Source: Shinella zoogloeoides (GTDB lineage Bacteria > Pseudomonadota > Alphaproteobacteria > Rhizobiales > Rhizobiaceae). From it: a DNA stretch of 64,000 nt. Positions 42,976 through 51,655 of the stretch are shown here, piece by piece; within the stretch, counting starts at the first letter, position 1; the number at the start of each line of letters is the position of its first letter. The position numbers and the translations under genes are program-made. Location: contig NZ_CP086610.1 in NCBI RefSeq assembly GCF_020883495.1, forward strand, positions 3,489,001 through 3,553,000, in the 5' to 3' direction. Under the pieces are notes generated by a model. The model did not search any database and was not told where the DNA came from. It saw nothing but the letters and a program-made list of their open reading frames with translations.

Positions 42976-44427
42976 ATGAGCCTCAAAGACCCGAGCCTGC
43001 TGCGTCAGGCAGCCCTTGTTGGCACCCGCTGGATCGAAGCGGACGGCAGCGGCATTGCCGTGAAGAACCCGGCGACGGGCGAGCTGGTCGGCTACGTGCC
43101 GAAGCTCGGCGCGAAGGAGACGAAGGAAGCCATCGACGCCGCAGCCGAGGCCCAGAAGGGCTGGGCCGCCCGCACCGCCAAGGAGCGCTCCGGCATTCTG
43201 CGCAAGTGGTTCGAGCTGATGATCGAGAACAAGGACGATCTCGGCCGTATCCTCACTATGGAACAGGGCAAACCGCTGGCCGAGGCCACCGGCGAAATCG
43301 TCTATGGCGCAAGCTTCGTCGAATGGTTCGCCGAAGAGGCCCGCCGCCTCTACGGCGATATCGTTCCGGGTCACCAGAAGGACAAGCGCATCCTCGTGAT
43401 GAAGCAGCCGATCGGCGTCGTTGCAGCGATCACGCCCTGGAACTTCCCCAATGCCATGATCACCCGCAAGGCCGGCCCGGCCTTCGCCGCCGGTTGCGCC
43501 ATGGTGCTGAAGCCCGCCTCGCAGACGCCGTTCTCGGCCATCGCGATTGCAATCCTTGCCGAACGCGCCGGCCTGCCCGCCGGCCTGTTCAGCGTCATCA
43601 CCGGCTCGGCGCGCGAGATCGGCGCGGAAATGACGGCCAACCCCATCATCCGCAAGCTCACCTTCACCGGCTCGACGGAAATCGGCGCGGAGCTTTACAA
43701 GCAGTGCGCCCCGACCATCAAGAAGCTCGGCCTCGAGCTTGGCGGCAATGCGCCCTTCATCGTCTTCGACGATGCGGACCTCGATGCCGCCGTCGAGGGT
43801 GCGCTGATCGCCAAGTTCCGCAACAACGGCCAGACCTGCGTCTGCGCCAACCGGCTCTATGTGCAGGATGCCGTCTATGACGCCTTCTCCGCAAAGCTCG
43901 CCGCCGCTGTCGGCAAGCTGAAGACCGGCAACGGCTTCGAGGAAGGCGTCGTGCTCGGCCCGCTGATCGACAATGCGGCGCTGGAGAAGGTCGAGGAGCA
44001 TGTCTCCGACGCTGTGAAGAAGGGCGGCCGGGTCGTGCAGGGCGGCAAGCGCCATGCGCTCGGCGGCACCTTCTACGAGGCGACCGTCATCGCCGATGTC
44101 ACGCCCGACATGGCGGTGGCGAAGGAGGAGACCTTCGGCCCCGTCGCCCCGCTCTTCCGCTTCACGGATGAGAACGACGTGATCGCTCAGGCGAACGACA
44201 CCGAGTTCGGCCTTGCCTCCTATTTCTACGCCAAGGACCTGTCGCGCGTCTTCCGCGTGGCCGAGGCGCTGGAATACGGCATGGTCGGCGTCAATACCGG
44301 CCTCATCTCGACGGCGGAAGCACCCTTCGGCGGCGTCAAGCTCTCGGGCCTTGGCCGCGAAGGCTCGCGCTACGGCATCGAGGAATTCACCGAGATCAAA
44401 TATGTCTGCCTCGGCGGCATCGGCTGA
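42976..44427 (+). CDS. gabD: NAD(P)-dependent succinate-semialdehyde dehydrogenase (GabD type)
   Basis: A 483-residue aldehyde dehydrogenase. ITPWNFPNAMITRKAGPAFA, the catalytic Glu in LELGGNAPFIVFDDAD (about residue 253) and the catalytic Cys in NNGQTCVCANRLYV (about 287) are intact. ATPFGGVKLSGLGREGSRYG-type ending is seen as APFGGVKLSGLGREG. Best fit is oxidation of succinate semialdehyde in GABA catabolism. Since a sugar-acid aldolase gene follows, oxidation of a lactaldehyde-type product is possible, but a terminator separates them. Confidence 0.88.
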   Translation: MSLKDPSLLRQAALVGTRWIEADGSGIAVKNPATGELVGYVPKLGAKETKEAIDAAAEAQKGWAARTAKERSGILRKWFELMIENKDDLGRILTMEQGKPLAEATGEIVYGASFVEWFAEEARRLYGDIVPGHQKDKRILVMKQPIGVVAAITPWNFPNAMITRKAGPAFAAGCAMVLKPASQTPFSAIAIAILAERAGLPAGLFSVITGSAREIGAEMTANPIIRKLTFTGSTEIGAELYKQCAPTIKKLGLELGGNAPFIVFDDADLDAAVEGALIAKFRNNGQTCVCANRLYVQDAVYDAFSAKLAAAVGKLKTGNGFEEGVVLGPLIDNAALEKVEEHVSDAVKKGGRVVQGGKRHALGGTFYEATVIADVTPDMAVAKEETFGPVAPLFRFTDENDVIAQANDTEFGLASYFYAKDLSRVFRVAEALEYGMVGVNTGLISTAEAPFGGVKLSGLGREGSRYGIEEFTEIKYVCLGGIG

Positions 44428-44448
44428 TCGGCTGTTCTGAAAAGCATC

Positions 44449-44480
44449 CCGGCCGGGCTTGCCCGGCCGGTTTCCGTTTC
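44449..44480 (+). terminator. Terminator of gabD
   Basis: CCGGCCGGGC and GCCCGGCCGG form a perfect inverted repeat (44449-44470), followed by TTTCCGTTTC. It lies 22 bases after the gabD stop. Confidence 0.75.
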
Positions 44481-44495
44481 TGAGAGGGAAAGATC

Positions 44496-45296
44496 GTGGC
44501 AGCACCGAAAAATGCCTTCAAGGCCGCGCTTCGCGAAGGCCGGTTCCAGCTTGGCCTCTGGGCCGCGCTCGGCAGCGCCTATGCGGCGGAGATTCTCTCG
44601 ACCAGCGGCTATGACTGGCTGCTGATCGACGGCGAGCACGGTCCGAACGACATGCCGCTGATCAGCGCGCAGGTCGGTGCGCTGCGCCACTCGCCGGCGC
44701 ATGCCATGGTGCGCCCGCCGATGGGCGAGGCGTGGATATTGAAGCAGCTCCTCGACCAGGGCGCGCAGACTTTCCTCATCCCGATGGTCGAATCGGCTGC
44801 GCAGGCCGAGGCGTTGGTGCGCGCCGTCCGCTATCCGCCGCACGGCATTCGCGGTGTCGGCGCGGGCCTCGGCCGGGCGAGCGATTTCAACCGCACGCCC
44901 GACTACATCACGACCGCCAACGAGGAGATCTGCCTGATCGTGCAGGTGGAGAACCGCGCGGGCCATGCGGCCATCGACGAGATCGCCGCCGTGGAGGGTG
45001 TCGACGGCATCTTCATCGGCCCGTCCGACCTTGCCGCCGATATGGGGCATCTCGGCAATCCCGGCGCGGCGGAGGTGCTGGCCGCGATCACCCATATCTT
45101 CGAGCGGACGAAGGCCCATGGCAAGGCGCGGGGCATCATGACCGTCTCGCTGCCGGAAGCCGGCGTCTACCGCGATCTCGGCGCGGATTTCATGGCCATC
45201 GGCACCGACGTCAATTGCCTCGTCTCCGCGGTCGGCGATCTGCGCCGGCGCTTCCTCGGGGAAGAAATAGCGGAGAAGCGCGGCGGCGGTTACTGA
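44496..45296 (+). CDS. HpcH/HpaI family aldolase (2-keto-3-deoxy sugar acid / hydroxy-oxo acid aldolase)
   Basis: A 266-residue class II pyruvate aldolase. The motifs WLLIDGEHGPND (residues 41-52, catalytic His), PMVES and VENRAGH (metal ligands), and GIFIGPSDLAADMGH are all present. Members cleave 4-hydroxy-2-oxoheptanedioate, 2-keto-3-deoxyrhamnonate/fuconate or similar to pyruvate plus an aldehyde. In this locus a deoxy-sugar acid is the likely substrate. GTG start at 44496 with AGAGGGA upstream. It converges on the GntR gene with 7 bases of overlap. Confidence 0.88.
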   Translation: MAAPKNAFKAALREGRFQLGLWAALGSAYAAEILSTSGYDWLLIDGEHGPNDMPLISAQVGALRHSPAHAMVRPPMGEAWILKQLLDQGAQTFLIPMVESAAQAEALVRAVRYPPHGIRGVGAGLGRASDFNRTPDYITTANEEICLIVQVENRAGHAAIDEIAAVEGVDGIFIGPSDLAADMGHLGNPGAAEVLAAITHIFERTKAHGKARGIMTVSLPEAGVYRDLGADFMAIGTDVNCLVSAVGDLRRRFLGEEIAEKRGGGY

Positions 45297-46186
45297 ACCG
45301 CGTCGGGACCGTTGATCGACTGCAGCAGCGTTTCGCGCGCCGACTTCAGGTGTTGCCGGCAAGCGGCCTCGATACCGGCCGGATCGCGTGAGCGCAGCGC
45401 CGCGATATAGGCGAGATGTTCCTCCAGCGCGCGCGCATTGCGCTGGCGGGCGTTCGTCTTGTTCCACTGGTAGTGATAGTGGAAGACGATGGCGATCACG
45501 TCGTAGAAATCGACGACGAAACGGTTCTTCGAGGCACGATGCACCAGGAGGTGGAAGCGCTCGTCGAGTTCGGAGAAATCCACATAGCGGTTCTCGATAT
45601 CGGCAAGGATATCGTGATGCACGGCCTCGATGGCGTCCAGTTCCCGCCATGCCGGGTGATCCTCGGGCAGATGCGCGAAGGCGGCGGCCGAGCGCAGCTC
45701 GAACATCTCGCGCACCTCCGTCAGCTCCAGCGCGAAATCGCGGGTGAAGCCCTTCAGCACCCAATGGCTGTTCGGCCGCTTCTCGATGAGGCCGAACCGG
45801 CTGAAGCGGATGAGGAATTCGCGCACGCTCGTCGTGCCGATGCCGATCTCGCGGGCAAGCTCCAGCTCGTTGATCTGCATGCCCGGCTGCGCGCCGCCGT
45901 CGAGAATCCGGCGCATGAAGCTGCGCTCGATGATCTCCGAGAGCGAATCCGTCTCCTCCGTCGGAAAGTAATCCGAGGGCACGGGCTTGCGCAGCACGAT
46001 CTTGCGGCGCTTTTCCCAGGTCAGAAGGCCGATTTCCTCCAGCCGGGTCAGGATCGCGCGCACCGTGGTGCGGCTGACGCCGAGCGTCGCGCCGAGTTCG
46101 GGTTCGGACGGCAGGCTCGCCGTCTGTTCCAGCAGCTTCACGCAGCGATTGAAGGCGTCCTTGAAGACGGTATTCTGTTTGGCCAT
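45290..46186 (-). CDS. GntR-type regulator with two winged-helix domains and an FCD domain
   Basis: A 298-residue regulator. The first GntR-like winged helix (about 5-70) has LPSEPELGATLGVSRTTVRA and LEEIGLLTW. A second (about 80-150) has QINELELAREIGIGTTSVRE and FSRFGLIEKRPN. The C-terminal FCD ligand domain (about 150-290) has FHLLVHRASKN, EEHLAYIAAL and CRQHLKSA, with probable metal-binding His. Most FadR/FCD regulators have one DNA-binding domain. It is divergent from the aldo/keto reductase gene and is the likely regulator of the sugar locus. Converges on the aldolase gene. Confidence 0.9.
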   Translation of the reverse strand: MAKQNTVFKDAFNRCVKLLEQTASLPSEPELGATLGVSRTTVRAILTRLEEIGLLTWEKRRKIVLRKPVPSDYFPTEETDSLSEIIERSFMRRILDGGAQPGMQINELELAREIGIGTTSVREFLIRFSRFGLIEKRPNSHWVLKGFTRDFALELTEVREMFELRSAAAFAHLPEDHPAWRELDAIEAVHHDILADIENRYVDFSELDERFHLLVHRASKNRFVVDFYDVIAIVFHYHYQWNKTNARQRNARALEEHLAYIAALRSRDPAGIEAACRQHLKSARETLLQSINGPDAVQ

Positions 46187-46324
46187 GGGTGCCGCCGGTT
46201 CCGGAGTTTCGCGTCCCTTAATGGCTGACCGGGAGAAAGGCCAGATGCCGGTGCTTCCACCGTCCCCTCGTCATATCCCCGTTTCCTCCTCATCGCATAT
46301 TACCCATTGACGGCGATCTGTCTA

Positions 46325-46341
46325 TTGTCGATAAAAGACAA
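46325..46341. promoter_or_regulatory. Candidate operator upstream of the aldo/keto reductase gene
   Basis: TTGTCGATAAAAGACAA has perfect 5-bp arms, TTGTC and GACAA, around a 7-base centre. It lies in the divergent gap between the GntR gene and the sugar catabolic genes. A related sequence, TTATCTATAAAAGGTCG, lies before the ABC transporter (47947-47963), matching at 11 of 17 positions. Confidence 0.5.
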
Positions 46342-46376
46342 AAGTGCCGGTGAGAGGACGCCGGCCGGGAGGATAT

Positions 46377-47396
46377 ATGCGGACGCGGACCATCGGAAGG
46401 ACGGGCCTTGCCGTGACCGAATTCAGTTTCGGCACCGCGGCGCTCGGCGGGCTTTACCGGGCCTGCCCGCGCGATGTCGCGATGGCGACGCTGGAGGCGG
46501 CCTGGCAGGAAGGGCTGCGCTACTACGATACCGCTCCCTGGTACGGTTTCGGCCTTGCGGAGCGTTATGTCGGCGATTTCCTGCGCGGCAAGACGGAGGA
46601 AAACCACGTCCTGTCGACGAAGGTCGGCCGCATCATGATGCCGGTGCCGGACGACCGGGTGCCGGACTACGGCTTCGTCGATCCGCTGCCCTTCGATGCG
46701 CGCTACGACTACAGCTATGACGGCATCATGCGCTGCGTCGAGCTGAGCTATGCTCGCCTCGGCCTCAACCGGATCGATATCCTCTATGTCCACGATATCG
46801 GCGTCTATACCCACGGCGCGGAACGCAACGCCGTCTATCTGCGCCAGCTCTTCGATTCCGGGCTGAAGGCGCTTTCGGAGCTGAAGTCGTCGGGCGTCGT
46901 CAAGGCTTTCGGCCTCGGCGTGAACGAGGTGCCCGTCTGCCTCGAGGTGATGCGCGAGGCCGATCTCGACTGCATCCTGCTGGCGGGGCGCTATTCCCTG
47001 CTGGACCGCTCCGCGGTCGCCGAACTCCTGCCGCTCTGCGAGCGGAAAGGCACGTCGCTGGTGGTCGGCGGCGTGTTCAATTCCGGCATCCTGGCGACCG
47101 GCCCCGTGGAGGGCGCGCATTTCGACTACATGCCGGCGACGCCGGAGATTGCCGGCAAGGTCGGGGCGATGATGGCGATCGCCGACAAGGCGGACGTGCC
47201 GCTCGCCGCACCCGCCCTGCAGTTTCCGCTGCGCAATCCCTCCGTGGCCTCGGTGCTTGTCGGCACGGCCAAGCCGGAGAGCCTGCGGCGCAATATGGCG
47301 CTCGCACGCCAGACGCTGCCCGAGGACATATACCCGGCCTTCGAGCCCCATACGCTCGTCGCACCGGCGCTGGGAACCGAGGCGGTCAGACAATAG
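46377..47396 (+). CDS. Aldo/keto reductase (L-fucose/D-threo-aldose dehydrogenase type)
   Basis: A 339-residue NAD(P)-dependent oxidoreductase. The AKR catalytic tetrad is visible: Asp and Tyr in YYDTAPWYGFGLAE (about 47-60), Lys in VLSTKVGRIM, and His in ILYVHDIGVYTHG. The early GTAALGGLYRACPRDVA resembles D-threo-aldose 1-dehydrogenases, which oxidise L-fucose or D-arabinose to the lactone. ATG at 46377 has GGGAGGA 5 bases upstream; an ATG at 46344 is less likely. fucU-like follows after 18 bases. Confidence 0.85.
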   Translation: MRTRTIGRTGLAVTEFSFGTAALGGLYRACPRDVAMATLEAAWQEGLRYYDTAPWYGFGLAERYVGDFLRGKTEENHVLSTKVGRIMMPVPDDRVPDYGFVDPLPFDARYDYSYDGIMRCVELSYARLGLNRIDILYVHDIGVYTHGAERNAVYLRQLFDSGLKALSELKSSGVVKAFGLGVNEVPVCLEVMREADLDCILLAGRYSLLDRSAVAELLPLCERKGTSLVVGGVFNSGILATGPVEGAHFDYMPATPEIAGKVGAMMAIADKADVPLAAPALQFPLRNPSVASVLVGTAKPESLRRNMALARQTLPEDIYPAFEPHTLVAPALGTEAVRQ

Positions 47397-47414
47397 GATG
47401 AGGATCGAAAGACC

Positions 47415-47861
47415 ATGCTGAAGGGAATTCATCCGCTGCTCGGCCCCGACCTCCTGCACACGATCAGGAGCATGGGCCATGGCGACGATATCGTCGTCGC
47501 CGACGCCAATTTTCCCGCGAGCTTCCTCGGTCCTATGGTCATCCGGGCGGACGGCGTCGATGCGATCGCCATGACCGAGGCCCTGCTGACGCATATGCCG
47601 CTCGATACATTCGTACCCGAGGCGGCCTGGCGCATGGAGGTGGTCGGGGACCCGCAGGCGGTGCCGGACGTCTGCGCGGCGTTTCAGGATGTCGTGCATC
47701 GGCTGGCCGGCGATTTCACCGTGCATGCGGTCGAGCGCTTCGCCTTCTACGACATGGCCCGCAAGGCTGCCTGCATCATTGCGACGACCGAATTTCGCCT
47801 CTACGGCAATATCATTTTGAAGAAAGGGGTCCTGCGCCCCCACGAGATTTTCCGAGGCTAG
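47415..47861 (+). CDS. RbsD/FucU family sugar mutarotase
   Basis: A 148-residue protein. KGIHPLLGPDLLHTIRSMGHGDDIVVADANFPA (given here in two parts: KGIHPLLGPDLLHTI and MGHGDDIVVADANFPA) is the FucU/RbsD signature, with the conserved active-site His and Asp. These proteins convert sugar anomers, FucU for L-fucose and RbsD for ribose. The C-terminus with ATTEFRLYGNIILKKGVL is closer to FucU. It lies between the aldose dehydrogenase and the sugar transporter genes. Confidence 0.88.
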   Translation: MLKGIHPLLGPDLLHTIRSMGHGDDIVVADANFPASFLGPMVIRADGVDAIAMTEALLTHMPLDTFVPEAAWRMEVVGDPQAVPDVCAAFQDVVHRLAGDFTVHAVERFAFYDMARKAACIIATTEFRLYGNIILKKGVLRPHEIFRG

Positions 47862-47946
47862 CCTTCGGGCCAGCCGCTGCCTTCGGACCGAGATCGCCCG
47901 CTTGCCAAGCCATGGCGTCGGGTGTAGCCTGCCCTGAATATGTTTT

Positions 47947-47963
47947 TTATCTATAAAAGGTCG
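47947..47963. promoter_or_regulatory. Candidate second operator before the sugar ABC transporter
   Basis: TTATCTATAAAAGGTCG resembles the palindrome at 46325-46341 (shared TT-TC-ATAAAAG core, 11 of 17). It lies 66 bases before the binding-protein start, where a promoter is expected. Confidence 0.4.
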
Positions 47964-48028
47964 AGTTGTTCGCTTCCTGCAACGCGATCCCCCAAGGAGG
48001 ACAGGAAGCACCAGAGAGGAGAAACTTG

Positions 48029-49018
48029 ATGAGCATTGCAAGATCGCTTCTGACCCGCCGCGCCTTTACGGCCCTTGCGGGTGCCGCATTCCTCGCCGTC
48101 GCCAGCCCCGTCGCCGCCTTTGCGGAGGGCGTCACCATTCCGATCATCGTCAAGGACACCACGTCCTTCTACTGGCAGATCGTGCTTGCCGGCGCCCGCG
48201 CCGCAGGCAAGGATCTCGGCGTGAACGTCCCGGAACTCGGCGCGCAGTCCGAATCCGACATCAACGGCCAGATCAGCATCCTTGAAAACGCCGTTGCGGG
48301 CGGCCCTGCCGCCGTCGTCATCTCGCCGACGGAGTTCAAGGCGCTCGGCAAGCCGGTGGACGAGGCGGCCAAGTCCGTTCCGATCATCGGCATCGACTCG
48401 GCAGCCGATTCCAAGGCCTTCACCTCGTTCCTGACGACGGACAACGTCCAGGGCGGCCGCATCGCCGCCGATGGCCTTGCCGCCGCCATCAAGGCCGCGA
48501 CCGGCAAGGAAGAGGGCGAAGTCGCCATCATCACCAGCCTGCCGGGCGTCGGCTCGCTCGACCAGCGCCGTGAAGGCTTCCTCGACCAGGTCAAGACCAA
48601 ATATCCGGGCCTGAAGGTCGTGGCGGACAAATATGCGGACGGTCAGGCCACCACCGGCCTCAACATGATGACCGACCTCATCACCGCCAATCCGAACCTC
48701 GTCGGCGTCTTCGCCTCCAACCTCATCATGGCGCAGGGCGTCGGCCAGGCGATCGCGGAAAACAAGCTCGGCGACAAGATCAAGGTCATCGGCTTCGATA
48801 GCGACGAAAAGACCGTCGGCTTCCTCAAGGAAGGCGTGCTGGCCGGCCTCGTCGTGCAGGACCCGTACCGCATGGGCTATGACGGCGTGAAGACGGCGCT
48901 CGCCGTCTCCAAGGGCGAGAAGGTCGAGGCCTTCGTCGATACCGGGGCAAACCTCGTGACCAAGGACAACATGGCCGATCCGAAGATCGACGCCCTCCTG
49001 AACCCGAAGGTCAACTGA
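48029..49018 (+). CDS. Sugar ABC transporter substrate-binding protein (ribose/CUT2 type)
   Basis: A 329-residue periplasmic binding protein. The signal peptide has the positive n-region SIARSLLTRR and a hydrophobic core ending near AAFAEG (cleavage about residue 34), with adjacent arginines. The mature protein is a type I (LacI/RbsB-like) fold: IIVKDTTSFYWQIVLAGARAA, ISILENAVAGGPAAVVISPT and VIGFDSDEKTVGFLKEGVLAGLVVQDPY. ATG at 48029 with AGAGAGGAGAA upstream. The ligand is unknown; context suggests L-fucose or a related pentose/deoxyhexose. Confidence 0.93.
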   Translation: MSIARSLLTRRAFTALAGAAFLAVASPVAAFAEGVTIPIIVKDTTSFYWQIVLAGARAAGKDLGVNVPELGAQSESDINGQISILENAVAGGPAAVVISPTEFKALGKPVDEAAKSVPIIGIDSAADSKAFTSFLTTDNVQGGRIAADGLAAAIKAATGKEEGEVAIITSLPGVGSLDQRREGFLDQVKTKYPGLKVVADKYADGQATTGLNMMTDLITANPNLVGVFASNLIMAQGVGQAIAENKLGDKIKVIGFDSDEKTVGFLKEGVLAGLVVQDPYRMGYDGVKTALAVSKGEKVEAFVDTGANLVTKDNMADPKIDALLNPKVN

Positions 49019-49034
49019 CCGGCCGTTTGACCAT

Positions 49035-49066
49035 CTCCCGCCCGGGCCGCATGATCCGGGCGGGAG
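49035..49066 (+). terminator. Intercistronic hairpin after the binding-protein gene
   Basis: CTCCCGCCCGG (49035-49045) pairs with CCGGGCGGGAG (49056-49066) over a 10-base loop. It lies 16 bases after the binding-protein stop. No long T run follows. Such hairpins often stabilise the upstream message so that binding protein is made in excess over the ATPase and permease. Confidence 0.6.
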
Positions 49067-49097
49067 GCTTTGCGTGCAGTCACGGGAGGGACGAAGG

Positions 49098-50651
49098 ATG
49101 AGCAGCCTCGAAGAGCTGAGCCATCGGCATGAAGACAAGGCGAAGCTCGCCGAATCCGATGCGGTGCCGCGCGGCGCGCCGATCCTCGAACTGCGCGGCC
49201 TGCAGAAGAAATACGGCCTCGTCGAAGCCCTGAAGCCGGCGACGGTCACGTTTCTGGCCGGGGAAATCCACGCCATCGTCGGCGAGAACGGCGCCGGCAA
49301 ATCCACCCTGATCAAGCTCCTGACCGGCGTCATTCGTCGCACGGCCGGCGAGGTCTTCTGGTGCGGCAGGCCCGTCCAGCTCGCAACCCCCACCGAAGCC
49401 ATCTCCCGCGGCATCAATGCCGTGCATCAGGAGGTCGTGCTGTGCCCGCATCTTTCGGTCGCGGCCAACATGTTCCTCGGCGACGAGCTGAACCGCTTCG
49501 GCCTGATGCGAAAGAGCGCCATGGAGCGCGCCGCGCAGGCCGTGCTGGACGATCTCGGTTTCCAGCTTCCTGCCGGCGCGCTGCTCGGCAGCCTCACCAT
49601 CGGCCAGCAGCAGCTCGTCGCCACTGCCAAGGCGGCGATGCGCGGCATCCGCTTCCTCATCTTCGACGAGCCGACCGCCTATCTGACGCGGCAGGAATCC
49701 GCCCAGCTCTTCCGGCTCATCCGCCGGCTGCGCGATCAGGGTGTCACCATCGTCTATATCAGCCACCGCATGGAAGAGGTCTTCGAGCTTGCCGACCGGG
49801 TCTCGGTGCTGCGCGACGGCACCCATGTCGGCACGCGCCTGATCGGCGAGACCAATGAGAACGAGCTGATCGCCCTGATGATCAACCGCTCGATCGAGCA
49901 GATCTACCACAAGGAGGCGGTGCCGCCCGGCGATGTCATCGTCGAGACGCACGGCCTGTCCGGCCCGGGCTTCGAGGATGTGTCGCTGTCGGTGCGCGCC
50001 GGCGAGATCGTCGGCCTCTACGGTCTCATCGGTGCCGGCCGCAGCGAATTCGCGCTCGGCCTTTATGGCCGCCAGCCCATTTCCGCCGGTGAAATCCGCT
50101 GGGACGGCAAGAAGGTCGTCATTCCCAACGAGCGCGCCGCGATGGATCTCGGCATCGCGCTCGCGCCGGAAAGCCGCCGCGATCAGGGCCTCTGCCTCAA
50201 CCTGCCCATCGGCCTCAACATCAACCTGCCGGTCTATCGCCGGCTGAGTTCGGGCCTCGTCATCCGCAAGGGCGACGAGGCGGAGAATGCCGACCGGCAG
50301 ATCCGCGACCTGCGCATCAAGACGCCCTCGCGCCGGGTGCTCGCCTCCGCCATGTCCGGCGGCAACCAGCAGAAGATCGTCATCGGCAAGTGGCTGAGCC
50401 ACGGCGCGCGCCTCTTCATCTTCGACGAGCCGACGGTCGGCGTCGATGTCGGCACCAAGGCGGAAATCTACCGTCTCTTCGGCGAGCTTCTCAAACAGGG
50501 GGCCGGCATCATCCTGATCTCGTCCTACCTGCCGGAAGTCTACGAGCTTTCCGACCGGCTGCACGTCTTCCGCGGCGGCCGTCTGGTCGCCAGCCACAAC
50601 CATCGGGCAGCCTCGCACGAGGACGTCCTGACCCAGGCCATCGGCATCTGA
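49098..50651 (+). CDS. Sugar ABC transporter ATP-binding protein (double NBD, RbsA type)
   Basis: A 517-residue protein with two nucleotide-binding domains. NBD1 has Walker A GENGAGKSTLIKLLTG, a signature LTIGQQQL and Walker B FLIFDEPTAYLT. NBD2 has a degenerate Walker A (GLIGAGRSE), the signature MSGGNQQK and Walker B LFIFDEPTVGVDVG. This asymmetry is normal for CUT2 importers such as RbsA and AraG. ATG at 49098 follows GGGAGGGACGAAGG. The permease begins 28 bases after its stop. Confidence 0.94.
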   Translation: MSSLEELSHRHEDKAKLAESDAVPRGAPILELRGLQKKYGLVEALKPATVTFLAGEIHAIVGENGAGKSTLIKLLTGVIRRTAGEVFWCGRPVQLATPTEAISRGINAVHQEVVLCPHLSVAANMFLGDELNRFGLMRKSAMERAAQAVLDDLGFQLPAGALLGSLTIGQQQLVATAKAAMRGIRFLIFDEPTAYLTRQESAQLFRLIRRLRDQGVTIVYISHRMEEVFELADRVSVLRDGTHVGTRLIGETNENELIALMINRSIEQIYHKEAVPPGDVIVETHGLSGPGFEDVSLSVRAGEIVGLYGLIGAGRSEFALGLYGRQPISAGEIRWDGKKVVIPNERAAMDLGIALAPESRRDQGLCLNLPIGLNINLPVYRRLSSGLVIRKGDEAENADRQIRDLRIKTPSRRVLASAMSGGNQQKIVIGKWLSHGARLFIFDEPTVGVDVGTKAEIYRLFGELLKQGAGIILISSYLPEVYELSDRLHVFRGGRLVASHNHRAASHEDVLTQAIGI

Positions 50652-50679
50652 ACCGCCGCTCGAAAAAGGGAGAAGAAAC

Positions 50680-51654
50680 ATGAGCGTGGAGACGACGACG
50701 GAGAGCGCACCGGCGCCGCGCAAGGGCACGAATATCCTGCTCGGCCTGACGCTGCTGGGCCTCCTTCTGGCGCTGTGGCTGGCTCTCGGCCTGTCGACGG
50801 CCGCCTTCTGGACGCCGAACAACATTTCCAACCTGCTGCGTCAGGGGGCGATGACGGCGATCCTCGCGGTCGGCCAGACCTTCGTGATCATCACGGCGGG
50901 CATCGACCTTTCCGTCGGGGCCATCGTCGGCTTCACCAGCGTCATCATCGCCTGGCTGCTTCAGGCGGGCGTGCCGCTCTGGGCCTCGATCCTGCTGACG
51001 CTGCTGATCGGCGTCGCCATCGGCGCGTTCCATGGCTTCGGCATCGTGCGCATGGGCCTGCCGCCCTTCATCATCACGCTGGCGACGCTCACCTCGCTGC
51101 GCGGCATCGGCCTCTTGATCACCAACGGCTCGACCATCTCGATCAGCCACGAAGGCTTCACCAATTTCTCCCGGGCCGACTTCCTCGGCGTGCCGAGCCT
51201 CTTCTGGATGGTCATTCTGGTGGCGATCCCCGCTTTCGTCTTCCTGCATCTCTCCCGCTTCGGCCGCTATCTCTTCGCCGTCGGCTCGAATGGCGAGGCG
51301 GCGCGCCTTTCCGGCGTCAATGTCAACCGCACCATCTACCTCGCCTATATCCTGTCGGCCACCTGCGCCGCGCTCGTCGGCGTGCTGCTGGCGTCCCGCA
51401 TCGGCATCGGCAACGCCACGCAGGCGGAAGGCTGGGAGCTTCAGGCCATCGCCTCCTCGGTCATCGGCGGCACCAGCCTTTTCGGCGCGGTCGGTTCGGT
51501 GCATGGCCCGCTGCTCGGCGCTTTCATTCTCGCGACCATCAACAACGGTGCGAACCTGCTCAACGTCAATTCGTTCTGGCAGCGCATCATCACCGGCCTG
51601 CTGATCATCGTTATCGTCTATTTCGACCAGCTCCGCCGTCGCGGAACCCGCTGA
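50680..51654 (+). CDS. Sugar ABC transporter permease (RbsC type)
   Basis: A 324-residue inner-membrane protein with 8-10 hydrophobic segments. AILAVGQTFVIITAGIDLSV (about residues 60-79) and GEAARLSGVNVNRTIYLAYI (cytoplasmic coupling loop) are RbsC-family hallmarks, and SSVIGGTSLFGAVGSVHGPL the C-terminal one. It forms the channel of the importer. AAGGGAGAAGA precedes the ATG. The alcohol dehydrogenase gene starts 1 base after its stop. Confidence 0.94.
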   Translation: MSVETTTESAPAPRKGTNILLGLTLLGLLLALWLALGLSTAAFWTPNNISNLLRQGAMTAILAVGQTFVIITAGIDLSVGAIVGFTSVIIAWLLQAGVPLWASILLTLLIGVAIGAFHGFGIVRMGLPPFIITLATLTSLRGIGLLITNGSTISISHEGFTNFSRADFLGVPSLFWMVILVAIPAFVFLHLSRFGRYLFAVGSNGEAARLSGVNVNRTIYLAYILSATCAALVGVLLASRIGIGNATQAEGWELQAIASSVIGGTSLFGAVGSVHGPLLGAFILATINNGANLLNVNSFWQRIITGLLIIVIVYFDQLRRRGTR

Positions 51655-51655
51655 G

